Below, piece by piece: positions 29,549 through 38,500 of a stretch of 64,000 nucleotides of DNA. Position numbers and translations under genes: made by a program. The stretch lies in assembly GCA_963697355.1 (NCBI GenBank), contig CAVONV010000023.1, positions 62,001 through 126,000 of the forward strand. Reading direction: 5' to 3'. The stretch's first letter is position 1. Each line of letters opens with the position of its first letter. Below the pieces are notes generated by a model. It worked only from the letters and a program-made list of their open reading frames with translations, ran no database searches and was not told the DNA's origin. Source of the stretch: CAVONV01 sp963697355 (GTDB taxonomy: Bacteria; Acidobacteriota; Vicinamibacteria; Marinacidobacterales; DATDRI01).

Positions 29549-30055
29549 CTACGGAAGGCTAAAACCGCTCTTTGCTCCCATGACCACGATGGAGACCGAA
29601 CGGGTACGGATCCCGTCCAACTCGACGAGGAAAATGGTCTGCCAGCGGCCAAGCTGCAGCTCCCCACCAACGATGTTGACGGTTTCGGAAGCCCCTAGGT
29701 AGAAGGCTCGGGCATGAGAGTGGCCGTTGGGCCGTTCGTCTGCGGGTATCGGTTGGGATCGGACGTCGAGATCGTTGTGCCGATAGAGGCGGTTCTGGGG
29801 GGCCCAAGTCTCCAAGATTTCCTCGAGATCGTCTAGGAGGAGCGGCTCGTTCTCATTGATGACAACGGCTGCAGTGGTATGACGAGACTGGATGTTGACG
29901 AAGCCGTCTGAGACGCCGGATCGGCGGACACGCTCTTGAACCAGCTCGGTGAGGTCAATGAACTGGAGATGTTTCTCCGAGCGAAGGTGTACCAGATCGG
30001 TGGCGACCTTGAGAGTTTTCGTCTCTGTCTCAGTTACGAAGAGGCTTACAGCCAT
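29549..30055 (-). CDS. YjbQ/UPF0047 family protein (secondary thiamine-phosphate synthase type)
   Basis: The start at 30055 follows AAAGGAG; a longer frame exists but lacks such a site. The protein has the family marks: FVNIQSRHTTAAVVINENEP (His and Glu of the presumed active site), the GHSHARAFYLGASE segment, and WQTIFLVELDG near the end. At 168 residues it is somewhat longer than the usual 135-145, with an extended middle (ETWAPQNRLYRHNDLDV). E. coli YjbQ has weak thiamine-phosphate synthase activity, and its physiological role is unsettled. It is a single gene between the radical SAM gene and a membrane regulator. Confidence 0.85.
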   Translation of the reverse strand: MAVSLFVTETETKTLKVATDLVHLRSEKHLQFIDLTELVQERVRRSGVSDGFVNIQSRHTTAAVVINENEPLLLDDLEEILETWAPQNRLYRHNDLDVRSQPIPADERPNGHSHARAFYLGASETVNIVGGELQLGRWQTIFLVELDGIRTRSVSIVVMGAKSGFSLP

Positions 30056-30144
30056 GGTTCCGACTCCTTTCCTGCGGCGCACTGGGTTGTTTCTAGTGGA
30101 AAGGTAGGTGATTCGGGGTGGGTTTTAATGAGGAAGAAGTGAGA

Positions 30145-31539
30145 TCAGAGTGAACCTTTACTGAGCCGGCGGGGTCGGCGGGTAAAACCCAAGATCAGTC
30201 CGAAACCGAACAAGAGGCCTTCATAGACGCTGATGATGACGCGTGTGACCATCCCCGGGCTTACTTCTCCAAGGAGACGAGCCAGGGGTGCCAGTCCGAC
30301 TTGAGATCCGGGAAAGGTGCGAGACATGAAATCCAAGCTCATGGCGCCGAGGTGGCTTCCCGTGGCGCCGAGGAGCATTCCGGCCAGAGCGCAAGCCAGC
30401 CCCGTAACCGCCGCCGAAACAAAACGCGCTTTGCCGCGGGGTGACGCCATGCCTCCCTCGGCCCGGGGGGTCGTAAGAGCGTATCCGAAACCGACGGCCG
30501 CACCGATGACCAAGCCCTCGAATCCACCGGCTACCGGCGAAAGATCCCGACCAAATAACCCTTCCATGAGGAGACGGCCCAACAAGTGGGCGGTCGCTCC
30601 TACGGCCCCACCGCCCAGGGCGCCCAATACGACAAGAGCGAGGCTGCGGAACGACCGAGTCAGCGTTTCCGCCGCGGCCAGTCCTCCGCCGACCCCTGCG
30701 GCGCCCAGTCCTCCGATGAGCAGCCCGACCAAAGGCAGGGCCACCAATACGCTATCCGATGCACCCGAGCCCGGGCCGAAGCGAAGAACCAGGCTGCCTA
30801 GAAAACCCGCCACGAGACCGGCGGCGGCTCCGCCCGCTATCCCGGAGACCCACCGGCTGCCGGCCAGGCGGATGGCACGTCGAAGACGAAGGTTGACCAG
30901 GTGTTGGGTGGTGGCGAAAGCTCCGGACTGTCCCACGATCGGAACGATCTCCGCACCCGCAACATCCCATCGCGCGTCCCGCAACATGGCACGGGCCTTT
31001 TCGTGTCCAGGACGCACACCGATACGCCGAAGAGCCTCGGATGTGCCGAGCTCGTGAAGCGTTTCGGCCGCTTCTCGACATTCGGACTCCTCGGCGCCGT
31101 CGCCCCCGAGGAGGCGCGTAATGGCATCTTCGAAAGGGTCGTTTTGCCGTTGCCCGTTGTTGGCCGAAACGGAGTCCGAAATGGGAAGTGGTGCCGCATC
31201 GTCTTCTTCTGTGACATCGGGGAAGACGAAACGGTAACCATGACGAGAGACCGTTCTTATGAACATCGGCTCTCTTGGATTGTCACCAAGGGTGCGACGG
31301 AGGATGCGGACGGCTTGGCTCAATGCACCATCGGTGACCACCACGTCGTTCCATACGGTGTCAAAAATATCCCTTCGGTGGACCGCTTCATTTCTTCGCT
31401 CGATGAGCAGAAGCAACAGGTCTAGATATCGGGGAATGAGAGGCAGCTCCTCGTCGTGCCTCAACAGCACTCTTCGAGATGGGGAGACGGTAAAATCGGA
31501 GAAACAGTATCGCGGCCTCTTGGGCAGATCCTTGTCCAT
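30145..31539 (-). CDS. Winged-helix (OmpR/ToxR-type) regulator with six-span Gly/Ala-rich membrane domain
   Basis: The first 110 residues are a Trans_reg_C winged helix (FTVSPSRRVLLRHDEELPL, VHRRDIFDTVWNDV, LSQAVRILRRTLGD, RTVSRHGYRF). A hydrophilic linker reaches about residue 225. The rest shows about six hydrophobic Gly/Ala-rich spans (roughly 235-257, 270-296, 304-326, 342-361, 375-402 and 434-456), ending in a basic tail. ToxR and CadC have a single span and a periplasmic sensor; this polytopic version has almost no external loops, so it probably senses something in or across the membrane. It is divergent from the DASS transporter at 31592 with 52 bases between starts, which makes that gene the likeliest target. 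It has no phospho-acceptor domain. Confidence 0.82.
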   Translation of the reverse strand: MDKDLPKRPRYCFSDFTVSPSRRVLLRHDEELPLIPRYLDLLLLLIERRNEAVHRRDIFDTVWNDVVVTDGALSQAVRILRRTLGDNPREPMFIRTVSRHGYRFVFPDVTEEDDAAPLPISDSVSANNGQRQNDPFEDAITRLLGGDGAEESECREAAETLHELGTSEALRRIGVRPGHEKARAMLRDARWDVAGAEIVPIVGQSGAFATTQHLVNLRLRRAIRLAGSRWVSGIAGGAAAGLVAGFLGSLVLRFGPGSGASDSVLVALPLVGLLIGGLGAAGVGGGLAAAETLTRSFRSLALVVLGALGGGAVGATAHLLGRLLMEGLFGRDLSPVAGGFEGLVIGAAVGFGYALTTPRAEGGMASPRGKARFVSAAVTGLACALAGMLLGATGSHLGAMSLDFMSRTFPGSQVGLAPLARLLGEVSPGMVTRVIISVYEGLLFGFGLILGFTRRPRRLSKGSL

Positions 31540-31591
31540 GAGCCCTAAGAATAAACCGTGAGAGACGAAAATAGAATAGGATCATGGGGAC

Positions 31592-33016
31592 ATGTCGGAC
31601 GATCGGCGCCTTTCCGGTGCAACAAAGCTTCCACTCCTCGTGACCCTGGCGGTGGGGGCCGCCATTTGGTTTCTACCGCCTCCACAAGGTGTCGGGATAC
31701 GTGCCTGGCACCTTCTCGCCGTTTTCGTTGCCACTATTGTGGGGATTATCCTGAAGCCTCTGCCGATGGGAGCCGTTGCGATGTGCGGCATTGTCGCAAC
31801 GCTCGTGACGAAAACGCTTTCTCTCGACGAGGCATTGAGTGGATTTGCCAATTCCACGATTTGGCTCATCGTCGTGGCCTTCTTGATTGCCCGCGGATTC
31901 ATCAAGACCGGTCTCAGTCGTCGGATTGCCTACGGTTTCGTTGCCCTTCTCGGGAAAAGGAGCCTCGGCCTGGGCTACGGATTGGTGGCTACGGACCTGG
32001 TGCTCGCGCCCGCCATTCCCAGCAATACGGCAAGGGCTGGTGGCGTGGTCTTTCCGATCTTGTTGTCGCTGGCAAAGGCCTACGGCAGCGATCCTTTTGA
32101 CGGAACTGCCCGAAGAATGGGGGCCTTCTTAACAAAGGTGGCGTTTCAAGGGACCTTGGTCACGAGCGCCATGTTCTTGACTGCCATGGCGGCGAACCCC
32201 CTGGCTGCAGAGCTCGCCGCCGACCTTGGTGTCGAAGTGACATGGGGAAATTGGGCTCTGGCCGCTTGCGTACCGGGTTTGGTGAGTCTCATCGTCGTGC
32301 CGCTCGTGATCTACCGCCTCTACCCGCCGGAGATCAAGGAAACGCCTGCTGCCGCGGAAATGGCCCGGGAAGAGCTCGCGGCGATGGGATCCATTAAACC
32401 GAGTGAGTGGATCATGACGGCGACGTTCGTCATGCTTCTGGTCCTTTGGATCTTCGGCCGCTCACTTGGTCTGCATGCGACCGTCGCTGCTTTTCTCGGT
32501 TTGGCTCTTCTTCTGCTGACGGGTGTCTTGAGTTGGGGTGATGTGCTTCAGGAGAGAGAAGCTTGGAACACGCTGGTTTGGTTCGCGGCACTCGTGATGA
32601 TGGCTTCCCAGCTGGCGACGCTCGGTTTTATACCCTGGTTCAGCGAAACCGTGGGTAACATGCTGGGTGACACACGATGGACCATAGCCTTTCCAGGATT
32701 GTGTCTCGTCTATTTCTACAGTCATTATTTGTTTGCCAGCAATACGGCTCATGTGAGCTCGATGTATGCGCCGTTTCTCGGCGTGGCCATTGCTGTGGGG
32801 ACGCCTCCCTTGTTGGCGGCTCTTACTTTGGGTTTCTTTAGCAATCTCTTCAGTGGAACCACGCACTATGGAACGGGGCCGGCACCCATTCTTTTTGGGT
32901 CCGGCTACGTGGATCTCAGAACATGGTGGGGTCTGGGGGCGCTGCTGAGCGTTATCAACATCCTCATATGGCTGGGCCTCGGCGGCCTCTGGTGGAAACT
33001 CCTAGGGTATTGGTAA
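31592..33016 (+). CDS. DASS/SLC13-family anion symporter (di- or tricarboxylate type)
   Basis: A 474-residue polytopic membrane protein with the two inverted SNT motifs of the family: SNTARAGGVVFP near residue 142 and SNTAHVSSMYAPF near 377. It resembles the CitT/TtdT/SodiT branch that moves citrate, succinate, malate or 2-oxoglutarate. The family binds Na+ and the carboxylate at these two hairpin tips; whether this one is a symporter or an antiporter cannot be read here. The start ATG is 52 bases from the divergent membrane-bound regulator, a layout that suggests substrate-responsive control. The gene is intact and has normal length. Confidence 0.88.
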   Translation: MSDDRRLSGATKLPLLVTLAVGAAIWFLPPPQGVGIRAWHLLAVFVATIVGIILKPLPMGAVAMCGIVATLVTKTLSLDEALSGFANSTIWLIVVAFLIARGFIKTGLSRRIAYGFVALLGKRSLGLGYGLVATDLVLAPAIPSNTARAGGVVFPILLSLAKAYGSDPFDGTARRMGAFLTKVAFQGTLVTSAMFLTAMAANPLAAELAADLGVEVTWGNWALAACVPGLVSLIVVPLVIYRLYPPEIKETPAAAEMAREELAAMGSIKPSEWIMTATFVMLLVLWIFGRSLGLHATVAAFLGLALLLLTGVLSWGDVLQEREAWNTLVWFAALVMMASQLATLGFIPWFSETVGNMLGDTRWTIAFPGLCLVYFYSHYLFASNTAHVSSMYAPFLGVAIAVGTPPLLAALTLGFFSNLFSGTTHYGTGPAPILFGSGYVDLRTWWGLGALLSVINILIWLGLGGLWWKLLGYW

Positions 33017-33035
33017 GAATCAGAGTGCTGTGGAG

Positions 33036-33070
33036 GAGGAAGTAGAAAGTAGAAAGTAGAAAGTAGGAAG
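33036..33070. repeat. GTAGAAA tandem array
   Basis: Four to five copies of AGTAGAA(A) follow the transporter. A loosely related complementary stretch (CTACTTTCTCC) lies at about 40115-40130. Confidence 0.7.
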
Positions 33071-33113
33071 TGCAGGACCTGCTCCTTTCTCCTTCCTGCT
33101 TTCTCCTGCTTCT

Positions 33114-33140
33114 CCGACGGTTCCCATTACAGACCGTCGG
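33114..33140. other. 8-bp hairpin
   Basis: CCGACGGT pairs with ACCGTCGG around an 11-base loop. There is no T run. It may be a weak terminator for the transporter gene. Confidence 0.4.
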
Positions 33141-33211
33141 AATCCGGTGATTTGCCCCTGCCCCCCACTTCACATATGCTGAACACTCGTTATACGTTCG
33201 AGTTGAAGTCG

Positions 33212-33691
33212 ATGTTCGAGAGCATCAAGAACTTGTGGAAGCGTGACCCCAGGATAACTTCGCGGCATCCACTGAGCGATCTATCTTCGGGGCAACGTAT
33301 CGCCACGGCCGTCCTTTTGCTCGAGGTGATTCGTGCCGACCTTCGTGTCACCGGCGCCGAGGTGGAAGTGGTCGTTTCCTCGATTTGTCGTGCTTGTGGC
33401 CTTTCTGAAGAGGAGGCGAGTGAGTTGCTTGGGAATGCGGAAGCCAAGCGACTCGAGAAAAATGCTCTGAACGGTGCAACTCGTGTCATCAATTCGGAAT
33501 TTTCCCGTGAGCAGAAGCGATATCTCCTCGAGCTTCTTTGGACGGTGGCTCTGAGCGACGAGCGTCTGGAAAGACACGAGGACTATTTGGTGCGAAAGCT
33601 CACCAGGATGTTGGATATGAACCATCTTGATCTCATCGAGGCAAAGTTGAAAGCACAAGCCGGTTCGGCGGGCGGGTTTCGTACGTCGTGA
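33212..33691 (+). CDS. TerB-like protein
   Basis: From MFESIKNLW the protein is 159 residues. It is helical and has the TerB/DjlA-N layout: ATAVLLLEVIRADL, then VSSICRACGLSEEEASELL, FSREQKRYLLELLWTVALSDE and LVRKLTRMLDM. The acidic residues that bind metal in TerB are partly present (E in LLLEVIRAD, D in ALSDE). Starts further upstream (33176, 33152) are possible; 33212 fits the family length but has a weak ribosome-binding site. TerB-like proteins are tied to tellurite and stress tolerance and to membrane-linked complexes. It lies 22 bases before the REC-LpxC gene and is probably co-transcribed with it. Confidence 0.75.
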   Translation: MFESIKNLWKRDPRITSRHPLSDLSSGQRIATAVLLLEVIRADLRVTGAEVEVVVSSICRACGLSEEEASELLGNAEAKRLEKNALNGATRVINSEFSREQKRYLLELLWTVALSDERLERHEDYLVRKLTRMLDMNHLDLIEAKLKAQAGSAGGFRTS

Positions 33692-33713
33692 AAGTGGATG
33701 AGGCCATAGTCCG

Positions 33714-35048
33714 ATGAGTGAGCTCATTCTAATCGTCGATGACGAAGCGGGCATTCTCACCGCCGTGTCACAGCTCTTGCAGGACGAGGGCTATCGCACG
33801 TCGACAACGGGCAGTGGTGAAGAAGCTCTGAAGCTCTACGCTAAAGAGCGTCCAGCAGTGGTATTACTCGACATTTGGCTCCCGGATCGAGATGGGCTAG
33901 AGATACTGCAATCGCTGCGCGAGATGGATCCTCACGCATCCGTGGTCATGATGTCAGGTCATGGGACGGTGCCGACTGCCGTCAAAGCCATCAAGATAGG
34001 AGCTCACGACTACCTCGAAAAACCGCTTTCGGATGAGCCGACGCTGCGTGCCGTAGAGGCGGCCGCCAAGGCGAGGAAAGACTCTCTGGGTAGCGAGGCT
34101 GAACCACTGGTTCTGGAGATGTCACGGGTACGTGATGATGTGTCGCAACGGCTGAGCCCCCCTCCGGCATTGCCTCTGCTACAACAAACAGGAATTCCGC
34201 AGCGCACGGTCCGTGCCGCAAGCGTGATATATGGAATGGGTCTTCACTCGGGAAGCCGAACGGGAATGGTCTTACAGCCACTACCGCCCGACCACGGTAT
34301 ACATTTCCTGACCTTGCCCAAGGGGACCCTGATACCGAGTCACGTGGGGTCGGTGGCAGACACCGACTACGCCACGAGTCTGGTGCGAGACGGAGAAGCG
34401 ATTCGGACCGTCGAGCACCTCCTTTCGGTGCTTCATGCAAGTGGCATTACGAATCTTCTGATTAAGGTCCACGGCGAGATACCCGTACTGGATGGCTCGG
34501 CATTGGAGTTCTGCAACCACATAGAAAAGATCGGGGTAGTAGATCAGGAAGAGCCACGCCGCGAGTTGGTCATTGATAAACGCTATGAAGTGGGGACAGG
34601 CAAGAAGACTCTAGTCATCGAGCCCTCGGATCACTTTTCGATCTCGTACATGTTGCGGTACCCACCACCGGTGGGAGAGCAATTCTTCCAGTATGATCAC
34701 AAGGGTTTCAAGGAATACAAGGAGCAGATCGCTCCCGCGCGCACCTTTGGCTTCATGCGCGACATCAAGATGATGAACGAGTTGGGCTTGGGAACGGGTG
34801 GGCGTCTAGACAATTTCATCCTCGTGGGTGACGATATCGTCCTCAACACGGAGCTTCGTTTCCCCGACGAGTTCGTAAGGCACAAGATTCTCGACATTTT
34901 CGGCGATCTCTATCTTTTGGGCTATCCGGTGCGCGGGAAGGTTACCGCTCACCTTACGGGTCACCGAGACAACATCCAGCTGCAACGCAAGATTCTCGAG
35001 AGTGGCACGAAGCGCAAGATGAAAGCTGAAAGCGTCCCACTGCCCTGA
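33714..35048 (+). CDS. lpxC: Response-regulator receiver fused to UDP-3-O-acyl-GlcNAc deacetylase (LpxC)
   Basis: Residues 1-120 are an NtrC-like receiver: acidic pocket Asp9/Asp10, phospho-Asp53 (LLDIWLPDRDG), MMSGHGT and Lys103 (LEKPL). A linker of about 45 residues (with a PPPALPL stretch) leads to a full LpxC (about 163-430). LpxC removes acetate from UDP-3-O-acyl-GlcNAc, the committed step of lipid A synthesis. Its zinc ligands and catalytic residues are in place: Glu234-His235 (RTVEHLLS), His390 and Asp394 (RHKILDIFGD) and His417 (LTGHRDN), with spacing close to E. coli His79/His238/Asp242/His265. E. coli controls LpxC by FtsH proteolysis; here phosphorylation of Asp53 may control activity or stability. 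The histidine kinase is not evident in the neighbourhood. The gene is intact. Confidence 0.9.
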   Translation: MSELILIVDDEAGILTAVSQLLQDEGYRTSTTGSGEEALKLYAKERPAVVLLDIWLPDRDGLEILQSLREMDPHASVVMMSGHGTVPTAVKAIKIGAHDYLEKPLSDEPTLRAVEAAAKARKDSLGSEAEPLVLEMSRVRDDVSQRLSPPPALPLLQQTGIPQRTVRAASVIYGMGLHSGSRTGMVLQPLPPDHGIHFLTLPKGTLIPSHVGSVADTDYATSLVRDGEAIRTVEHLLSVLHASGITNLLIKVHGEIPVLDGSALEFCNHIEKIGVVDQEEPRRELVIDKRYEVGTGKKTLVIEPSDHFSISYMLRYPPPVGEQFFQYDHKGFKEYKEQIAPARTFGFMRDIKMMNELGLGTGGRLDNFILVGDDIVLNTELRFPDEFVRHKILDIFGDLYLLGYPVRGKVTAHLTGHRDNIQLQRKILESGTKRKMKAESVPLP

Positions 35049-35163
35049 ACCCATCCCGAACCGAAAAGGCAATGGGAGCCGGTTGGTACCCGCTTGGATG
35101 GAATCGGATCTTACTCCGCCATTGATCTAAGTGCGGGGCCAATGTGCGCCGAGGGCAGCGGAA

Positions 35164-36139
35164 TTAGCCTGTGATCGCACTCAGAAGCTGACGATAGTAG
35201 ACGTAGTGCGAGAACGGAACATCTTCTCGAACTCGCCCGTCCGCCAGAGGCACATAGCCGCCATCGGCGATGAGAGCTGGTACCTTCTCTTCGAGCTCCT
35301 CGCGAATCGACTCTTTGCCTCGACGTAGCGCGTCCAGGTCGATACCTCCAATGAGTCGGAGGTCGCGACCGAATTCCCGTCGAAGGTCGCGATAGTCCAT
35401 GGTCTCGATATTCACCTCGCAGGCCCATAGGCCATTGAAGCCCCGTTCGAGAATGCTCGGGATCAGAAGTCGAGCGTTGGCGTAGGTGCGAAGGATAACC
35501 GTTTCCACCTCGTGCTTGCGTAGCACTTCCAAGACCGGCTCGTAGCTCTCGAGCACGAACTCTTCGTACATTTGGGGCGAGATGAGAGGTCCGTCGTTCC
35601 CTCCAATGGGCTCGCTGAAAACGGCGGCATCACAAGTCATGTCGGTCAATACGCGGTCGGCAACCGCGGCATTGAACCTTCCCCATATCGACATGGCTTG
35701 TTTCACGTAGTCGGGGTCCTTTTTGAGGGCATACATCACGTGGGTCAAGCGGTCCCATTCATAGACACCCATAGAAATGAAAAAGCCTCGATGCACTCGT
35801 AACATGCACACCGTGTCGGCATCATCGAGCTCTGCGCGTTTTTCTTTCCAATCCGGCGGCAAGCGCGCGGGATCGTCAGGATCGAGTCTCTTCTCTAGCT
35901 CGGTCAAATCCGCAACACTGTCCGGCCAGTTCTTGAGCTCCGGGTGAGGATCTAGGTCAGGTTGGTTCGATCTCTTCTCGTCGGTCGGCTGGAAACATCC
36001 GTGAGAGGTCGGCATCCCGTGAAAGTCCTTGTCGATGCCAGGCTTCGAGCACCTCATCGCGAAGGCCTTCTTCAAAGTAGGGCACGCGGTCCGGTGCGCC
36101 GTACTGCATGGTCCGGCGGAAGCGCTCGCGGCTGAGCAT
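35164..36139 (-). CDS. URO-D family protein (one frameshift near the N-terminus)
   Basis: From ATG 36139 the frame reads MLSRERFRRTMQYGAPDRVPYFEEGL, the usual start of uroporphyrinogen-decarboxylase-like proteins. An indel near 35960 moves it into the frame that carries the remainder (LDPHPELKNWPD to the C-terminus). Family features include FSEPIGGNDGPLISPQMYEEFV, a barrel strand RLIGGIDLDALRRG and a final GGYVPLADGRVREDVPF. The total is near 325 residues. Many relatives are not haem enzymes but corrinoid methyltransferases or demethylases (MtaA/MtbA type); the lack of other haem genes here favours that, without proof. It converges on the LpxC fusion. Confidence 0.8.
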
Positions 36140-36187
36140 ATCCTGACCATTTTAAGTCAGAGCAGCCACGAGGACCACCGATGCTTT

Positions 36188-37621
36188 CTAGACTTTCATC
36201 TCTTTCCAGCTACCGCCCCGGAACAACCAGACGCCAATGACCGCCGAAAGCGAGTAGGCGACAGCGATGGCCCAGAAGACTCCGTCGGGTCCCACGTCCA
36301 GCGTTTTGGCTACGATCCAGGCAGCAGGAATTTGGAACACCCAGAAACAGAAAAAGTTGATTCGAGTTGGTGTCCAGGTGTCCCCGGCCCCGTTGAAGGC
36401 TTGCATCATCACCATACCCCACGCGTAGAAGACGTAGCCGTAGCTGATGATGTGCAAGCTCCGGGTCCCGATGTCCGCCGTCAATGGATCCGTTGTGAAT
36501 ACGCGGATGATCTCCGGTGCGAAGGAGAGGAAGACGACCGTCACTAAGGCCATGAACACCATATTCCAAAATCCGGTCAGCCAGACGGCGCGCTCGGCGC
36601 GATCCGGTTTGCGAGCGCCTAGGTTTTGACCCACAAGCGTTGCCGCCGCATTACTCAATCCCCAAGCGGGAAGGATGATGAAGATAACGATCCGGATGGA
36701 AATCACGTATCCCGCCAAGACGGTGCTCCCAAACGTGGCGAGAATACGGATGAGAGCGACGTAGCTCGCGGTGGCGATGAGCATTTGACCCACGCCGCCG
36801 GCGGAAAGACGGAGCAGCCGGACGATGACTTGCGGAGCGATGAAAAGATCCGCTCGTGTGACACGAAGACGTTTGCCCCGCGAGAGACTCCATAGTTGGT
36901 AAATCACTCCCGTGCCTCGACCGATATTGGTAGCAATGGCGGCTCCCAAAAGGCCCATTTCCGGGAAGGGGCCCAGGCCGAAGATGAGGCAAGGATCGAG
37001 CACGAGGTTAATGGCGTTCGCCAGCCACAAGGCCCGCATGGCGGTGGCGGCATCCCCGGCACCGCGGAAGATGGCGTTGTTGAGAAAGAGCAGTAGGATC
37101 GTGAACATTCCGCCATACATCACCCTGGTGTAACTGGTGCCCATCGCGACCGTTTCCGACGAGGCACCCATGAGCCCCAGTAGGTGGGGGGCAAAGATTG
37201 CTCCGAGACCGCCGAAGAAAAGCGCGACAGCGACGCCAAGGCCTATGGCTTGTACGGCAGCTCGTGCCGCTCCCCTCTTGTTCTTTTCCCCCATCCGCCG
37301 CGCCACCATGGCGGTGGTGGCCATGCTCAAACCGATCGCAACGGCATAGATGATCTCGAGCATCGACTCGGTGAGCCCAACCGCCGCCAATGCCTCGGAG
37401 CCCAAACGGGCGACGAAAAACGCATCGCACACGGCGAACACAGACTCACCCGCCGTCTCCAGCACCATCGGCACCGCGAGAAGCGCCACGGCTCGGTTCA
37501 AGCTTCCCGTGGTGAAGTCACGCTCGGTGCCACTTAGCGCTTCACGGACCGATCCCCAAAAACCCTCTTCGTTTTCGAGGGCGGGCGTTTCTCGATCTTT
37601 TCTGGTTTCGTCTAACGACAT
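36188..37621 (-). CDS. MATE-family efflux transporter
   Basis: The MSLDETRK start at 37621 gives 477 residues. After about 45 hydrophilic residues come twelve hydrophobic spans in two homologous halves: LAVPMVLETAGESVFAVCDA, FLNNAIFRGAGDAATAMRAL, then LSAGGVGQMLIA, NAAATLVGQNLGARKPDRAE and MMQAFNGAGDTWTPTRINF. GAGD..T is a MATE hallmark in each half. The family exports cationic drugs or metabolites in exchange for Na+ or H+. The gene is intact and stands alone; its ribosome-binding site is weak. Confidence 0.9.
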   Translation of the reverse strand: MSLDETRKDRETPALENEEGFWGSVREALSGTERDFTTGSLNRAVALLAVPMVLETAGESVFAVCDAFFVARLGSEALAAVGLTESMLEIIYAVAIGLSMATTAMVARRMGEKNKRGAARAAVQAIGLGVAVALFFGGLGAIFAPHLLGLMGASSETVAMGTSYTRVMYGGMFTILLLFLNNAIFRGAGDAATAMRALWLANAINLVLDPCLIFGLGPFPEMGLLGAAIATNIGRGTGVIYQLWSLSRGKRLRVTRADLFIAPQVIVRLLRLSAGGVGQMLIATASYVALIRILATFGSTVLAGYVISIRIVIFIILPAWGLSNAAATLVGQNLGARKPDRAERAVWLTGFWNMVFMALVTVVFLSFAPEIIRVFTTDPLTADIGTRSLHIISYGYVFYAWGMVMMQAFNGAGDTWTPTRINFFCFWVFQIPAAWIVAKTLDVGPDGVFWAIAVAYSLSAVIGVWLFRGGSWKEMKV

Positions 37622-37785
37622 ATAAAGGTGTATTTTAGCGTTGAGGCGAGAAGAAGCGAGTTGAAGCTGGAGGAGCGATCCCATGGGTCATCGGAAGAAA
37701 CCATCAAAGGAGTTTTCTCTTGGCCGACCCATCGCCTACAAGAGCCCTATCATAGCGTAAGGTACAGGTCTGGAGTAGATGAGTC

Positions 37786-38469
37786 ATGACTGATGCCCGT
37801 GAAATCGTCCGAAAGCTCCGTTCCATGAGAAATCAGAGAAACCTGGAAGGCATGGCCCGTTATGGAATCAATACACAAAACGCCATGGGCATTCCTGTGA
37901 CGACGCTCCGAAAGATGGCGCGAGGGTTGGGCCGCGACCACGAGCTTTCCTTGTCACTTTGGGAGACGGGAATCCATGAGGCCCGTATCTTGGCGTCCAT
38001 CGTGGCGGAGCCGGAACGGGTGACGAAGGGGCAAATGGAGACCTGGGTCAAGGATTTCGATTCCTGGGACCTATGCGATCAAGTCTGCATGAATCTATTC
38101 GACAAGACACCGTTTGCGTACGAGAAAGCCGTCGGTTGGAGTCGCCGTAGAGCCGAGTTCGTCAAGCGGGCCGGTTTCGCTCTGATGGCGGCGCTGGCTG
38201 TCCACGACAAGAAAGCACCGGACAAGGCGTTTGACCCTTTTTTCGAAGCCATCGTTCGGGAGTCTACGGACGAGAGGAACTTCGTCAAAAAAGCGGTGAA
38301 CTGGGCGCTCCGGAGCATCGGAAAGAGAAATCGTAAACTCAACACGAAAGCACTTTCGGTGGCGCAAAACATCCTTCAGGTCGATTCCAAGTCGTCCTGT
38401 TGGATTGCGAATGACGCGATTCGCGAGCTCAACAGCGAGAAAGTAAGGGTGATGTTGGTCTCGCGCTAG
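37786..38469 (+). CDS. DNA alkylation repair protein, AlkD-like
   Basis: The 227-residue all-helical protein matches the DNA_alkylation_repair family of HEAT-like repeats: GIPVTTLRKMARGLG, HEARILASIVAEP, WVKDFDSWDLCDQVC, AYEKAVGWSRRRAEFVKRAGF and the signature NFVKKAVNWALRSIGKRN. AlkD homologs excise bulky or cationic N3/N7 alkyl purines without base flipping. The Trp and Asp that contact the lesion appear to be in the FDSWDLCDQ stretch. The start at 37786 lacks a strong Shine-Dalgarno. The following DinB-like gene starts 31 bases later and is probably in the same transcript. Confidence 0.88.
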   Translation: MTDAREIVRKLRSMRNQRNLEGMARYGINTQNAMGIPVTTLRKMARGLGRDHELSLSLWETGIHEARILASIVAEPERVTKGQMETWVKDFDSWDLCDQVCMNLFDKTPFAYEKAVGWSRRRAEFVKRAGFALMAALAVHDKKAPDKAFDPFFEAIVRESTDERNFVKKAVNWALRSIGKRNRKLNTKALSVAQNILQVDSKSSCWIANDAIRELNSEKVRVMLVSR

Positions 38470-38500
38470 GCTGACTAACAAACATAAGGAGGCAACCGAT

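Noticed and set aside
30317..31057. Open frame of 246 codons opposite the membrane-bound regulator
   Set aside because: The translation is Pro/Arg/Ala-rich without fold features. The minus-strand reading has a clear winged helix and membrane spans.
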